DNA from: Streptomyces solicavernae
Lineage (GTDB): Bacteria > Actinomycetota > Actinomycetes > Streptomycetales > Streptomycetaceae
NCBI RefSeq assembly: GCF_029968095.1
Contig: NZ_JASCIR010000008.1
Span: 124,001-188,000, forward strand
DNA: 64,000 nucleotides
Direction of reading: 5' to 3'
Below the pieces are notes generated by a model. It was given only the letters and a program-made list of their open reading frames with translations. It was not told the origin of the DNA and did no database searches. The position numbers and the translations under genes are program-made. The stretch's first letter is position 1. Every line of letters begins with the position of its first letter. Below are positions 1 through 8,550 of the stretch, in pieces.

Positions 1-2
1 GC

Positions 3-227
3 TCCCGGCTCGCCAAGTGGGAGCAGCAGAACGAGGCCGACGGCGTCCTGATGGCGCAGAACGTGCCGAGCGCCTGGAAGGTCACCCCCGGCGACAGCGG
101 CATGGGACACACCTGGTCCACGGTCCGGCTCACCTGGGGCAGCGGCCAGGACCGCACGTACACCTACATCGCGGTGCAGTCGGACCTGGCCACCCGGAAG
201 ATCTCCGACATCAAGTCGAAGTACTGA
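3..227 (+). CDS. C-terminal end of an unidentified protein (partial)
   Basis: An open frame runs in from the window edge and ends at TGA 225-227, giving the last 74 residues of a protein that ends in DIKSKY. The segment is hydrophilic, with several Trp, Thr and Tyr residues (YTYIAVQSDL), which would suit an extracytoplasmic beta-rich domain, but I recognise no family. Its stop lies inside the 3' end of the convergent ABC exporter gene, so the two genes overlap tail to tail by 17 bp. The strand and frame are supported by GC-rich third positions. The 5' part is outside the window. Confidence 0.6.
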   Translation, partial: SRLAKWEQQNEADGVLMAQNVPSAWKVTPGDSGMGHTWSTVRLTWGSGQDRTYTYIAVQSDLATRKISDIKSKY

Positions 228-3200
228 CCTTCACCGGCTCGCCCTCCACCGGCTTCCCGATGAACGTGCGCCACAGGCGGGCGTACTTGCCGTCCAGGGC
301 GAGGAGTTCGTCGTGCGTGCCGTCCTCCGCGACCCGGCCGTGGTCCATCACGACGACCCGGTCGGCGCGGGCGGCGGTCGTCAGGCGGTGCGCCACGACC
401 AGCGTGGTGCGGCGCCCGGCGAGCCGGTCCGCGGCCGCGTTGACCTGCGCCTCGGTGGCCAGGTCGAGCGCGGCCGTGGCCTCGTCGAGGAGCAGGATGT
501 CCGGATCGACCAGTTCGGCGCGGGCCAGGGCGATCAACTGCCGCTGGCCGGCGGAGAGATTGCGGCCGCGCTCGTTCACGGCGTGCAGATAGCCGCCGTC
601 GAGCCGGGCGATCATCTCGTGCGCCCCGACGGACCGCGCGGCCGCCTCCACCTCGGCGTCGCTCGCGTCAGGGCGTCCGTACGCGATCGCGTCCCGCACC
701 GTGCCCTCGAAGAGGTACGCCTCCTGCGGCACCACGCCCAGGCGGTGCCGGTATGAGGCGAGGCCCAGCGCGCGCAGGTCCGTGCCGTCGACGGTGACCC
801 GGCCCGCCGTCGGGTCGTAGAACCGGGCGACGAGCTTGACCAGGGTCGACTTGCCCGCGCCGGTCTCGCCGACGAACGCGACGGTCTGGCCGGCGGGGAT
901 GCGCAGGCTGACGTCGGACAGCGCGGTCTCGCCGGACGTGGCCGGGTCGGCCGACCCGTACCCGAACTGCACGTCCTCGAAGGCGATCTCGCCGCGCAGG
1001 GACGGCACGTCGAGCGGCTCGGCGGCGTTCTTCGTGGACGTGGGCTCGCGAAGCAGTTCCTGGATGCGGCCCAGCGAGACGGTCGCCTGCTGGTATCCGT
1101 CGAAGACCTGCGACAGCTGCTGCACCGGCGCGAAGAACAGGTCGATGTAGAGCAGATACGCCACCAGCGCGCCCGTGGTGAGGGTGCCCGCGTCGACCCG
1201 GTGCGCGCCCACGATCAGCACCGCGGCCGCCGCCACCGACGACAGCAGCTGTACGAACGGGAAGTACACGGAGATCAGCCACTGGCCGCGGATCCGGGCC
1301 TGGCGGTAGCTGTCGCTGCGTTCCCGGAACCGCGCGGCGCCGGACCGCTCGCGGCGGAAGGCCTGCACGATCCGCAGCCCGGCGACGGACTCCTGGAGGT
1401 CGGCGTTGACCACCGAGATGCGCTCACGCGCGAGTTCGTACGCCTTCACGCTGGACTTGCGGAAGAAGTACGTGCCGACGATCAGGACCGGCAGCGTCGC
1501 GAAGACCACGAGCGCCAGCTGCACATCGATCACCAGGAGAGCGGCCATGATGCCGAAAAACGTCACTACAGAGACGAACGCGGTGACCAGGCCGGTCTGC
1601 AGGAACGTGGAGAGCGCGTCCACGTCGGTCGTCATCCGGGTCATGATGCGCCCGGTCAGCTCCCGCTCGTAGTAGTCCAGTCCCAGCCGCTGCAGCTGCG
1701 CGAAGATCTTCAGGCGCAGCGCGTAAAGGACCCCCTCGCCGGTGCGGCCCGTCATCCGGATCTCGCCGGTCTGCGCCGTCCACTGCACGAGCGTGGTCAG
1801 CAGTGCGAGTCCCGCCGCCGTCCACACCGCGCCCAGCGCGACCTGCTCCACGCCCTCGTCGATGCCGTGCCGGATCAGCACCGGCAGCAGCAGCCCCATC
1901 CCGGCGTCCACCGCGACGAGCAGCAGCGCGAACAGCAGCGGCCGCCCGAACCCCCGCAACAGCCGCCGCAACCCGTACGACTCCTCCGCAGCGACCGCCC
2001 GCGCCTCGTCCACGCGCGGCGTCTCCGTGGCCGGCGGCAGCGCGTCCACCTGCGCAAGCAGCTCGGGCGTCGCCGGAGTGCCCGCCAGGGCTGTGCTTTC
2101 GGCGTCCCGCCGCTCCCGGTCCCCGGTCCACAGCCTCGGCGTGATCCCGCGCTCGGCGTCGAACTCGGCGTCCAGCTCGGCCCGTACGGACATGTCCTCG
2201 TCGGCCTCGCCCGCCACCGGCAGCGGTGCGACGTGGCCGGGGGAGACCCCGCCCAGCTCGTCCGGGTCGGTGAGCAGGCGCCGGTAGAGGGCGGAGCGCT
2301 CCTCCAGCTCCTCGTGCGTGCCGATGTCGGCGAGGCGGCCCTCGTCGAGCACGGCGATGCGGTCGGCGAGGTTGAGGGTGGAGCGGCGGTGCGCGATGAG
2401 CAGCGTCGTACGGCCCGCCATGACGCTGCGCAGGGCCTCGTGGATCTCGTGCTCCACGCGCGCGTCGACGGCCGATGTCGCGTCGTCCAGGACGAGCAGG
2501 CGCGGGTCGGTGAGGATCGCGCGGGCCAGGGCGAGGCGCTGGCGCTGGCCGCCGGAGAGGGTCAGGCCGTGCTCGCCGACCTTCGTGTCGTACCCCTCGG
2601 GCAGCTCGGCGATGAACCCGTCGGCCTGCGCCGCGCGTGCGGCGGTTTCGATCTGCTCCTGCGTGGCCCCGGGCAGGCCGTACGCGATGTTGGTGCGGAC
2701 GGTGTCCGAGAACAGGAACGAGTCCTCGGGGACCAGACCGATCGCGGCGCGCAGCGACTCCAGGGTCAGCTCGCGGACATCGTGCCCGCCGACCAGGACC
2801 GCGCCGTGCGTCACGTCGTAGAAGCGCGGCAGGAGCAGCGAGACGGTCGACTTGCCGCTGCCGGAGGCGCCGACGAGGGCGACGGTCTCGCCGGGCCGGA
2901 TGGACAGCGAGAACCCTTCGAGAACGGGACGCTCGTCGTCGTACGCGAACGACGCGTCGTCGAACTCGACCGTCGCGGGAGCGTCCGCCGGGAGTTCCTT
3001 CGTGCCGTCCCGCAGGGCGGGCTCGGTGTCGACCAGCTCCAGGACCCGCTCCACGCCCGCGCGCGCCTGCTGGCCCACGGTGAGCACCATGGCGAGCATC
3101 CGCACCGGGCCGACCAGCTGCGCCAGATACGTCGAGAACGCCACGAACGTGCCCAGGGTGATCTGCCCGCGCACCGCCAGCCAGCCGCCAAGGGCCAGCA

Positions 3201-3984
3201 TCGCGACCTGGCCGAGTGCGGGCACGGCCTGCAGCGCCGGGGTGTACCGCGAGTTCAGGCGGATCGTGCGCAGCCGGCCAGCGAACAGCTTCCGGCCGAC
3301 CTCGCGCAGCTTCCCGGTCTCCTGCTCCTCCTGTCCAAAACCCTTCACCACGCGTACGCCCGACACCGCGCCGTCGACCACGCCCGCGACGGCGGCGGCC
3401 TGCGCCTGCGCATACCAGGTGGCCGGGTGCAGGCGGCTCTTGCTGCGCTTGGCGATGAACCACAGGGCGGGCGCGACCGCGAGGGCGACCAGCGTCAGCG
3501 GCAGCGACAGCCAGGCCATGATCACCAGGGAGATCAGGAACAGCAGGATGTTGCCGATGGTCATCGGCAGCATGAAGAGCAGGCCCTGGATCAGCTGCAG
3601 GTCGCTGGTGGCGCGGCCGACGACCTGCCCGGTGGACAGCTCGTCCTGCCGCCGGCCGTCCAGCTTCGCGATCGTGTCGTACATGTCCGTGCGCAGGTCG
3701 TGCTGCACGTCCAGGGCGAGACGGCCGCCGTAATAGCGACGGATGTACGTGAGCACGTACACGACGACCGCCGCGCCTATGAGGAGCCCCGTCCACACGG
3801 CGAGGGAGCGCTTGGGAGTGTCGATGACGTCGTCGATCACCACCTTGGTGATCAGCGGGACCAGCGCCATCACGGCCATGCCCGCGAGGGAGGCGCCGAG
3901 GGCGAGCACCACGTCCCTCGGGTGCCGCCAGGCGTAGCCCGCGAGCCGCCGAGCCCACCCCTGCTGCTGATCTGCCCCGGTCAC
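211..3984 (-). CDS. Fused two-unit ABC exporter (TMD-NBD-TMD-NBD)
   Basis: This 1257-aa protein is a full-length ABC exporter in one chain: two six-helix ABC membrane domains, each followed by an ATPase. The first ATPase has Walker A GASGSGKST (about residue 370), signature LSGGQRQ and Walker B LLVLDDATSAVD (about 495). The second has GETGAGKST (about 1035), LSAGQRQ and ILLLDEATAALD (about 1160). In the first Walker B the catalytic Glu is Asp, and the second signature is the variant LSAGQ. These two changes belong to the same composite site, as in heterodimeric exporters with one degenerate site. The start is GTG 3984, preceded by GGGAGG at good spacing; an upstream ATG at 4029 lacks this. 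The substrate is unknown; multidrug or lipid export is typical of the family. The long linker (about residues 590-670) is low in conserved motifs. Confidence 0.93.
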   Translation of the reverse strand: MTGADQQQGWARRLAGYAWRHPRDVVLALGASLAGMAVMALVPLITKVVIDDVIDTPKRSLAVWTGLLIGAAVVVYVLTYIRRYYGGRLALDVQHDLRTDMYDTIAKLDGRRQDELSTGQVVGRATSDLQLIQGLLFMLPMTIGNILLFLISLVIMAWLSLPLTLVALAVAPALWFIAKRSKSRLHPATWYAQAQAAAVAGVVDGAVSGVRVVKGFGQEEQETGKLREVGRKLFAGRLRTIRLNSRYTPALQAVPALGQVAMLALGGWLAVRGQITLGTFVAFSTYLAQLVGPVRMLAMVLTVGQQARAGVERVLELVDTEPALRDGTKELPADAPATVEFDDASFAYDDERPVLEGFSLSIRPGETVALVGASGSGKSTVSLLLPRFYDVTHGAVLVGGHDVRELTLESLRAAIGLVPEDSFLFSDTVRTNIAYGLPGATQEQIETAARAAQADGFIAELPEGYDTKVGEHGLTLSGGQRQRLALARAILTDPRLLVLDDATSAVDARVEHEIHEALRSVMAGRTTLLIAHRRSTLNLADRIAVLDEGRLADIGTHEELEERSALYRRLLTDPDELGGVSPGHVAPLPVAGEADEDMSVRAELDAEFDAERGITPRLWTGDRERRDAESTALAGTPATPELLAQVDALPPATETPRVDEARAVAAEESYGLRRLLRGFGRPLLFALLLVAVDAGMGLLLPVLIRHGIDEGVEQVALGAVWTAAGLALLTTLVQWTAQTGEIRMTGRTGEGVLYALRLKIFAQLQRLGLDYYERELTGRIMTRMTTDVDALSTFLQTGLVTAFVSVVTFFGIMAALLVIDVQLALVVFATLPVLIVGTYFFRKSSVKAYELARERISVVNADLQESVAGLRIVQAFRRERSGAARFRERSDSYRQARIRGQWLISVYFPFVQLLSSVAAAAVLIVGAHRVDAGTLTTGALVAYLLYIDLFFAPVQQLSQVFDGYQQATVSLGRIQELLREPTSTKNAAEPLDVPSLRGEIAFEDVQFGYGSADPATSGETALSDVSLRIPAGQTVAFVGETGAGKSTLVKLVARFYDPTAGRVTVDGTDLRALGLASYRHRLGVVPQEAYLFEGTVRDAIAYGRPDASDAEVEAAARSVGAHEMIARLDGGYLHAVNERGRNLSAGQRQLIALARAELVDPDILLLDEATAALDLATEAQVNAAADRLAGRRTTLVVAHRLTTAARADRVVVMDHGRVAEDGTHDELLALDGKYARLWRTFIGKPVEGEPVKVSTST

Positions 3985-4099
3985 GTATCGGCCTCCCACC
4001 GCGCGCTGCACTGACGGAATGACCAACACCCGCGCGAGGGCATTTCATCCCACCGCAACAAACGGGGGCCGAAGGACGCAGGCCAATGGGGCTGTGGTC

Positions 4100-5992
4100 C
4101 TAGTCCCGGTCCCGGTCCTGGTCCTGCTCCTGGTCCCCGTCCTCGCCCCCGTCCTCGCCCTCGTCCTCGTCCTCGTACGACAATCCGTAGCCGACCGGAT
4201 ACAGCACGCTCCCCGCGTCCTCCGCCCGCTGCACCGGCACCGGAAGCCGGCCCTCCGGCTCCGCCCGGCCGGCGATCACCCGGGCCGCCGCCCGCAGCTC
4301 CGTGTCGGTCCAGGAGTACGCCGCGAGGCACGCCCGCACCTGCGGCAGCTGCGCCACGTCGTACGGGTTGCGGATCGCGACCGCGACCACCCGGACGCCC
4401 GTCGCCAGCAGCCGCTGCACGAGCGTCCGCTGCGGACTCGTCGCCGTCACGTTGTACGTCCCCACGACCACGGCGTCCTTGCCCGCCGCCGCGGCCACCG
4501 CCTCGTCGATCTTCGCGGCGGACGGGGCCGTACCGGTGGACAGCGCGCCGGCCGTGAACCCGAGCTCGGTGAGGGCGCGTGCCAGGACCGTGGTGGGCGG
4601 ACCCGTCGTACCGGAGGGGGACGCGGGGTCGGCGCCGACCACGAGGACGTTCCGGTGTGCGCGGGCCGACAGGGGCAGCAGCCCGCCCTCGTTGACCAGG
4701 AGCGTGGTCGTGCGGTCGGCGATCCGCTCGGCCGCGGCCAGGTGCGCGCGGGTGCCGACTTCCCGCTCCACGCGCGCGTGCGTGACGTACGGCTTCCGGA
4801 ACAGGCCGCGGCGGGCCTTGAGTTCGAGGATGCGCAGGATCGACGCGTCGAGCCGCTCCTCGGTCAGCTCGCCGTCCCTGACCGCCCGGAGCACCGCGTT
4901 CCACGCGACCTCCGGCTGCGGCGGGTTGAGCAGCTGGTCCACGCCCGCCTTCAGGGCGAGCACCGGGACCCGGTCGTCCCCGTACTTGGTGCGGACGCCC
5001 TGCATGCCCAGGGAGTCCGTGACGACCACGCCGTCGTAGCCGAGCTGCTCGCGCAGGATGCCGGTGAGGATGGGCGCGGAGAGCGTCGCCGGGTCCTCGG
5101 CCGGGTCGAGCGCGGGGACCACGATGTGCGCCGTCATGACCGAGTCGATCCCGGCCGCGATCGCCGCCTCGAACGGCGGCGCGTCCAGCTTCTGCCACTC
5201 CTCGCGCGTGTGGTGGATCGTCGGCAGCGAGTAGTGGCTGTCGTCCTTGGTGTCGCCGTGCCCGGGGAAGTGCTTGCAGGTCGCGGCGACCCCGCCGCTC
5301 CCGTACCCCTCGACCTGCGCCTCGACGAGCCGCGCGACGGCCTCGGGGTCGGAGCCGAAGGAGCGTACGCCGATCACCGGGTTGGCGGGGTTCACGTTCA
5401 CGTCCGCGACCGGCGCGTAGTTCTGCCGGATGCCCATCGCGGCCAGCTCCCGGCCCGCGATCAGCGCGGCCCTGCGGGCGTCGGCGGGTGCGCCGGTCGC
5501 GCCGAGCGCCATCGCGCCGGGCATCAAAGTGGCCGGTTTCCCGACCCGTGCGACGATGCCGTGCTCCTGGTCGGTGGAGATCAGCACCGGTATGCGGGTG
5601 GGCTGTTCGAGCGCCGCGCGCTGGATGCCGTTGGACAGGTCGGCGATCTGGTGCGGCTCGCGGGTGTTGTGCGCCCAGCCGAAGTAGATGATGCCGCCGA
5701 CGCGGTACTTGGCGACCAGTTCGGCGGCGTTGCGGACGCCCGCCTCTTCCAGGTTCTTGTCGACGTCGGCCTGGTCGGGCTCGGTCGCGGAGTGGCCGTA
5801 GACCCGCATCACGAAGAGCTGGCCGACCTTCTCCTCCAGGCTCATGCGGTCGATCAGGGCGCGCAGGGCGGTGCGGTTCACGGTGCTGTCGTCCGCCGCA
5901 CGCGCGGAGCCGTTGCCCACCGCGAGGGCGGCGGCGGAACCGGCGGTGGCGGCGAGCAGCGTACGTCTGGAGGTGCGGAGGCGATCGGACAT
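4100..5992 (-). CDS. Tat-exported glycoside hydrolase family 3 beta-N-acetylhexosaminidase
   Basis: A 630-aa GH3 enzyme of the NagZ type, expected to remove terminal beta-N-acetylglucosamine or related sugars outside the cell. The N-terminus carries a twin-arginine signal (SRRTLLAATAGSAAALAVG, ending ARA). The NagZ-type histidine motif KHFPGHGDTKDDSH lies near residue 237 and the nucleophile motif VVTDSLGM near 323, followed by the GH3 C-terminal domain. The chain ends in a striking acidic tail rich in Glu, Asp and Gln. I chose ATG 5992 because it has GGGAG six bases upstream and starts directly before the Tat motif. It is transcribed away from the lacI/epimerase genes. Substrate specificity cannot be told from the motifs alone, since GH3 also contains beta-glucosidases, but the KHFPGHG...DSH signature favours hexosaminidase. 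Confidence 0.9.
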   Translation of the reverse strand: MSDRLRTSRRTLLAATAGSAAALAVGNGSARAADDSTVNRTALRALIDRMSLEEKVGQLFVMRVYGHSATEPDQADVDKNLEEAGVRNAAELVAKYRVGGIIYFGWAHNTREPHQIADLSNGIQRAALEQPTRIPVLISTDQEHGIVARVGKPATLMPGAMALGATGAPADARRAALIAGRELAAMGIRQNYAPVADVNVNPANPVIGVRSFGSDPEAVARLVEAQVEGYGSGGVAATCKHFPGHGDTKDDSHYSLPTIHHTREEWQKLDAPPFEAAIAAGIDSVMTAHIVVPALDPAEDPATLSAPILTGILREQLGYDGVVVTDSLGMQGVRTKYGDDRVPVLALKAGVDQLLNPPQPEVAWNAVLRAVRDGELTEERLDASILRILELKARRGLFRKPYVTHARVEREVGTRAHLAAAERIADRTTTLLVNEGGLLPLSARAHRNVLVVGADPASPSGTTGPPTTVLARALTELGFTAGALSTGTAPSAAKIDEAVAAAAGKDAVVVGTYNVTATSPQRTLVQRLLATGVRVVAVAIRNPYDVAQLPQVRACLAAYSWTDTELRAAARVIAGRAEPEGRLPVPVQRAEDAGSVLYPVGYGLSYEDEDEGEDGGEDGDQEQDQDRDRD

Positions 5993-6166
5993 GTCGCTCC
6001 CGAGACTCGGAGCCCGGGGCGGCACGGCCCTGTGTCCGTGGACCGTGCGGCCCCGGACTGGTGAAGAAAACTGCCGGGAGGATACGGATAGTCGGAAAGT
6101 TTCTTACGGTCAAGAAGGCGGGAGCCGAGCGGGCCGCCCGAGGCGCGGGTTGCGCAAGTCGGGCTG

Positions 6167-6247
6167 CACGCGCGCGTGGTGGCGGGTTTCGTCCGTACGT
6201 GTGGGTGGTGCAGGGTTCCGCACGCGCGCGTGGTGGCGGGTTTCGCG
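6167..6247. repeat. Two direct copies of a CACGCGCGCGTG-containing element
   Basis: Two near-identical 25-bp stretches, 6167-6191 and 6221-6245, each begin with the 12-bp palindrome CACGCGCGCGTG and continue GTGGCGGGTTTCG. They lie in the gap between the GH3 gene and the next minus-strand gene. A related copy lies at 8392 and an inverted one at 9721-9741. No coding function is evident. Confidence 0.7.
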
Positions 6248-6263
6248 ACAGGTGGCGCCGCTC

Positions 6264-7064
6264 TCAGGCCGACTCGTTGAGCAGCCGCCCCAAATGCTCC
6301 CGCCCCGCCGCCAGTTGCTCCGGAAGCGGTGGCGCCTCCGGGTGCCAGCGGGCCTCGTACTCCCAGCACAGCCACCCGTCCCAGCCCTCGCGGCTGAGCA
6401 GCTCCACGCACTCCGTGAGCGGCAGCACGCCCGCACCCAGCGCGAGCGGCGTGGTGTCGGCGGCGGAGGCGATGTCCTTGACCTGGACGTAGCCCAGATA
6501 CGGCGCCAGCGCGGCGTACGACATCGAGGGCTCCTCGCCGCCGAGCCAGGTGTGCATGACGTCCCACAGGGCGCCCGCGTGGCGGTGTCCGACGGCGCCC
6601 AGCACGCGCGCGGCGGCGGCGCCCGTGCGGTGCGAGTCGTGCGTCTCCAGGAGGATCCGCACGCCGACGTCGGCCGCGTGCTCGGCGGCGAGCCCCAGTC
6701 GCCGCGCGGCCGTCGCGTCCGCCTCGTCCGCGCCCTGTTCGCCGGTGCCGCCGGGGAAGACCCGTACGAACGGGGCGCCCAGGTCGCGGGCGAGCGCGCA
6801 CAGGTCTCTCATCTCCGCGAGCACCGGCGCGTCCGGTCCGGGCGCCGCCACGCGCGCGTACCCGGCGATTCCCAGGACCTGCACACCGGCCGCCCTGAAC
6901 TCGGCGGCGGCTTCCGCCCGTCCGGCCGCACCGAGCCCGGGGTGCACCGGCTCCTCGGCGTGCGCGCGCAGCTCGACGCCGTGGTAGCCGTGCGCGGTGG
7001 CGAGCCGCACCACGTCGGAAAGCGGCAGTCCGGGCACGCCGAGGGTGGAGAAGGCCAGCTTCAC
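6264..7064 (-). CDS. Sugar phosphate isomerase/epimerase (xylose-isomerase-like TIM barrel)
   Basis: A 266-aa single-domain TIM-barrel protein of the AP-endonuclease-2/xylose isomerase-like superfamily, which isomerises or epimerises sugars and keto-inositols with a divalent metal. It begins MKLAFSTLGVPGLPLSDVVRLA, continues with GVELRAH, and has metal-ligand-like motifs ETHDSHRTG and WDVMHTW, with VKDI and a terminal glycine-rich strand. The start is GTG 7064 with AGGAG six bases upstream. It follows lacI on the same strand after 107 bp, so it may be cotranscribed with the regulator and belong to the same sugar pathway as the divergent oxidoreductase operon. The exact substrate is unknown. 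Confidence 0.85.
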   Translation of the reverse strand: MKLAFSTLGVPGLPLSDVVRLATAHGYHGVELRAHAEEPVHPGLGAAGRAEAAAEFRAAGVQVLGIAGYARVAAPGPDAPVLAEMRDLCALARDLGAPFVRVFPGGTGEQGADEADATAARRLGLAAEHAADVGVRILLETHDSHRTGAAAARVLGAVGHRHAGALWDVMHTWLGGEEPSMSYAALAPYLGYVQVKDIASAADTTPLALGAGVLPLTECVELLSREGWDGWLCWEYEARWHPEAPPLPEQLAAGREHLGRLLNESA

Positions 7065-7171
7065 GGCGGGCTCCTGGAGGGGGAGAGCGGCGGCGACTTG
7101 GGGCGGACCTTAGGAACCGGCGGCCTCAGGGCGCAAGCCTCGCAAGCCCCTGGCCCGCCCTCGGCCGCTGC

Positions 7172-8212
7172 TCACACCCGTCCCGTGGACCCCCGTACGA
7201 CCAACTCCCCGTGAATCGTGGCCACGCCGCCCGGCGGCTCCTGCTCGCGGCCCATGGCGATGCGGCCCGCGCGTGCCGCCGCCTCGGCCAGCGGCAGCCG
7301 TACGGTCGTCAGGGCGGGCACCGCGTCCACGCTGAACGGCAGGTCGTCGAAGCCGGCCACCGAGACGTCGTCCGGGATGCGCCGGCCCGCCTCGCGCAGC
7401 GCCGCGCACGCGCCGAGCGCCACCGTGTCGTTGGCCGCGACGATCGCTGTCAACGCGGGCTCGCGGCGCAGGAGTTCGACGGTGGCCGCGTGGCCGGTGG
7501 CGCGGTCGTACGGGCCGTGCAGGGTGAGCTCGTCGCCGCGCGGGAGGCCTGCGGCGGCGAGGGCGTCCCGGTGGCCCTCCAGGCGGTCCCGGGTGGTCGT
7601 TCGCTCCTCGGGGCCCGCGATGTAGCCGATGGTGCGGTGGCCGAGCAGCAGCAGGTGCTGGGTGAGGGTGCGGCCGCCGCCTCGGTTGTCGAAGGTGAGC
7701 GCGACGGTGCCGGTCTCGGGCGCGGGCGGGCGGCCGCACAGCACCACGCGCGTGCCTGCGTCCGTGAGCCGCTGCAGCTTGGTGGTGAGCGCCGCCGCGT
7801 GCTCGGCGTCCTCGACGGCGCCGCCGGTGATGACGACCGCCGCCGCGCGCTGGCGCTGCAGCAGGGTCAGATAGGTCAGCTCGCGCTCCGGTGAGCCGCC
7901 GGTGTTGCACACCACCGCGAGCCGCTCCCCGCCCGCGCGCCCCCCGGGTCCGCCGATCTCGGACTGCACGGCGCCCGCCATGATCCCGAAGAACGGGTCG
8001 GCGATGTCGTTGACGAGGATGCCGACCAGGTCGGAGGTGGCGGCGGCGAGGGAGCTCGCGGGCCCGTTGAGGACGTAGTCGAGTTCGTCCACCGCGCGGA
8101 GCACGCGTTCCCTGGTGGCGGCCGCCACCGGGTAGTTGCCGTTCAGGACGCGGGAGACGGTGGCGGGGGAGACCTGGGCGCGGGCCGCCACGTCCGCCAG
8201 GGTCACGGTCAT
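7172..8212 (-). CDS. LacI-family transcriptional regulator
   Basis: A 346-aa LacI/GalR regulator. The N-terminal helix-turn-helix (TLADVAARAQVSPATVSRVLNG) is canonical, followed by the hinge and a periplasmic-binding-protein-like effector domain (VGILVNDIADPFF, IGYIAGPEERTTTRDR, PDDVSVAGFDDLP). ATG 8212 is preferred because GGAGG lies seven bases upstream; the ATG at 8218 is too close to it. The gene is divergent from the dehydrogenase-DUF993-epimerase operon, and an AAGCGCTT palindrome of the classical LacI-family type sits in the shared intergenic region. It is therefore the likely local repressor, with a sugar or its phosphate as inducer. Confidence 0.93.
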   Translation of the reverse strand: MTVTLADVAARAQVSPATVSRVLNGNYPVAAATRERVLRAVDELDYVLNGPASSLAAATSDLVGILVNDIADPFFGIMAGAVQSEIGGPGGRAGGERLAVVCNTGGSPERELTYLTLLQRQRAAAVVITGGAVEDAEHAAALTTKLQRLTDAGTRVVLCGRPPAPETGTVALTFDNRGGGRTLTQHLLLLGHRTIGYIAGPEERTTTRDRLEGHRDALAAAGLPRGDELTLHGPYDRATGHAATVELLRREPALTAIVAANDTVALGACAALREAGRRIPDDVSVAGFDDLPFSVDAVPALTTVRLPLAEAAARAGRIAMGREQEPPGGVATIHGELVVRGSTGRV

Positions 8213-8249
8213 CTGCATGCCTCCGTGGTCTCTCTTCGGTTCCACCTTC

Positions 8250-8350
8250 GGTTCCCACCGCGTCGGCGGGCGGGGCGGGCGGTTCCCACCGCGTCGGCGG
8301 GCGGTTCCCACCGCGTCGGCGGGCGGTTCCCACCGCGCGCGGGCGGTTCC
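8250..8350. repeat. Tandem 22-bp repeat in the lacI upstream region
   Basis: The unit GGTTCCCACCGCGTCGGCGG recurs at 8250, 8281, 8303 and, degenerate, at 8325 and 8345; the last spacings are exactly 22 bp. It lies just upstream of lacI and would be in its 5' leader. It could be a slipped-strand expansion or hold regulator contacts. Confidence 0.75.
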
Positions 8351-8499
8351 CGCCGCCGAGTGGCTCCCGCCGACGGCCGGAAGACCGCCGCCACGCGCGC
8401 GTGGCGCCGCTTTCCGCGACGGTCCGGCGCTCCCTGTGGGGCACTTCGACCGGCCCTCTTGTACGGGGCTCGTCAGGCAGGCTAGCTTTTCTTGCGATA

Positions 8500-8511
8500 G
8501 AAAGCGCTTGC
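8500..8511. promoter_or_regulatory. LacI-family operator candidate (AAGCGCTT)
   Basis: The palindrome AAGCGCTT, with flanks gaAAGCGCTTgc, has the central-CG form bound by many LacI/GalR regulators. It lies about 40 bp upstream of the GTG start of the dehydrogenase gene at 8551 and about 290 bp from lacI. It is the best candidate site for the adjacent regulator. Confidence 0.65.
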
Positions 8512-8550
8512 TACGACGGCACAGGCCGGTACGGCGTACGGAGGACACTC

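Noticed and set aside
1201..4014. 937-codon open frame on the plus strand opposite the ABC exporter
   Set aside because: It is the antisense shadow of a gene with clear Walker and signature motifs; its own product is low-complexity His/Arg/Gln with no domains.
4019..6064. 681-codon plus-strand frame opposite the GH3 gene
   Set aside because: Antisense shadow caused by high GC; the minus-strand product has the catalytic motifs and a Tat signal.
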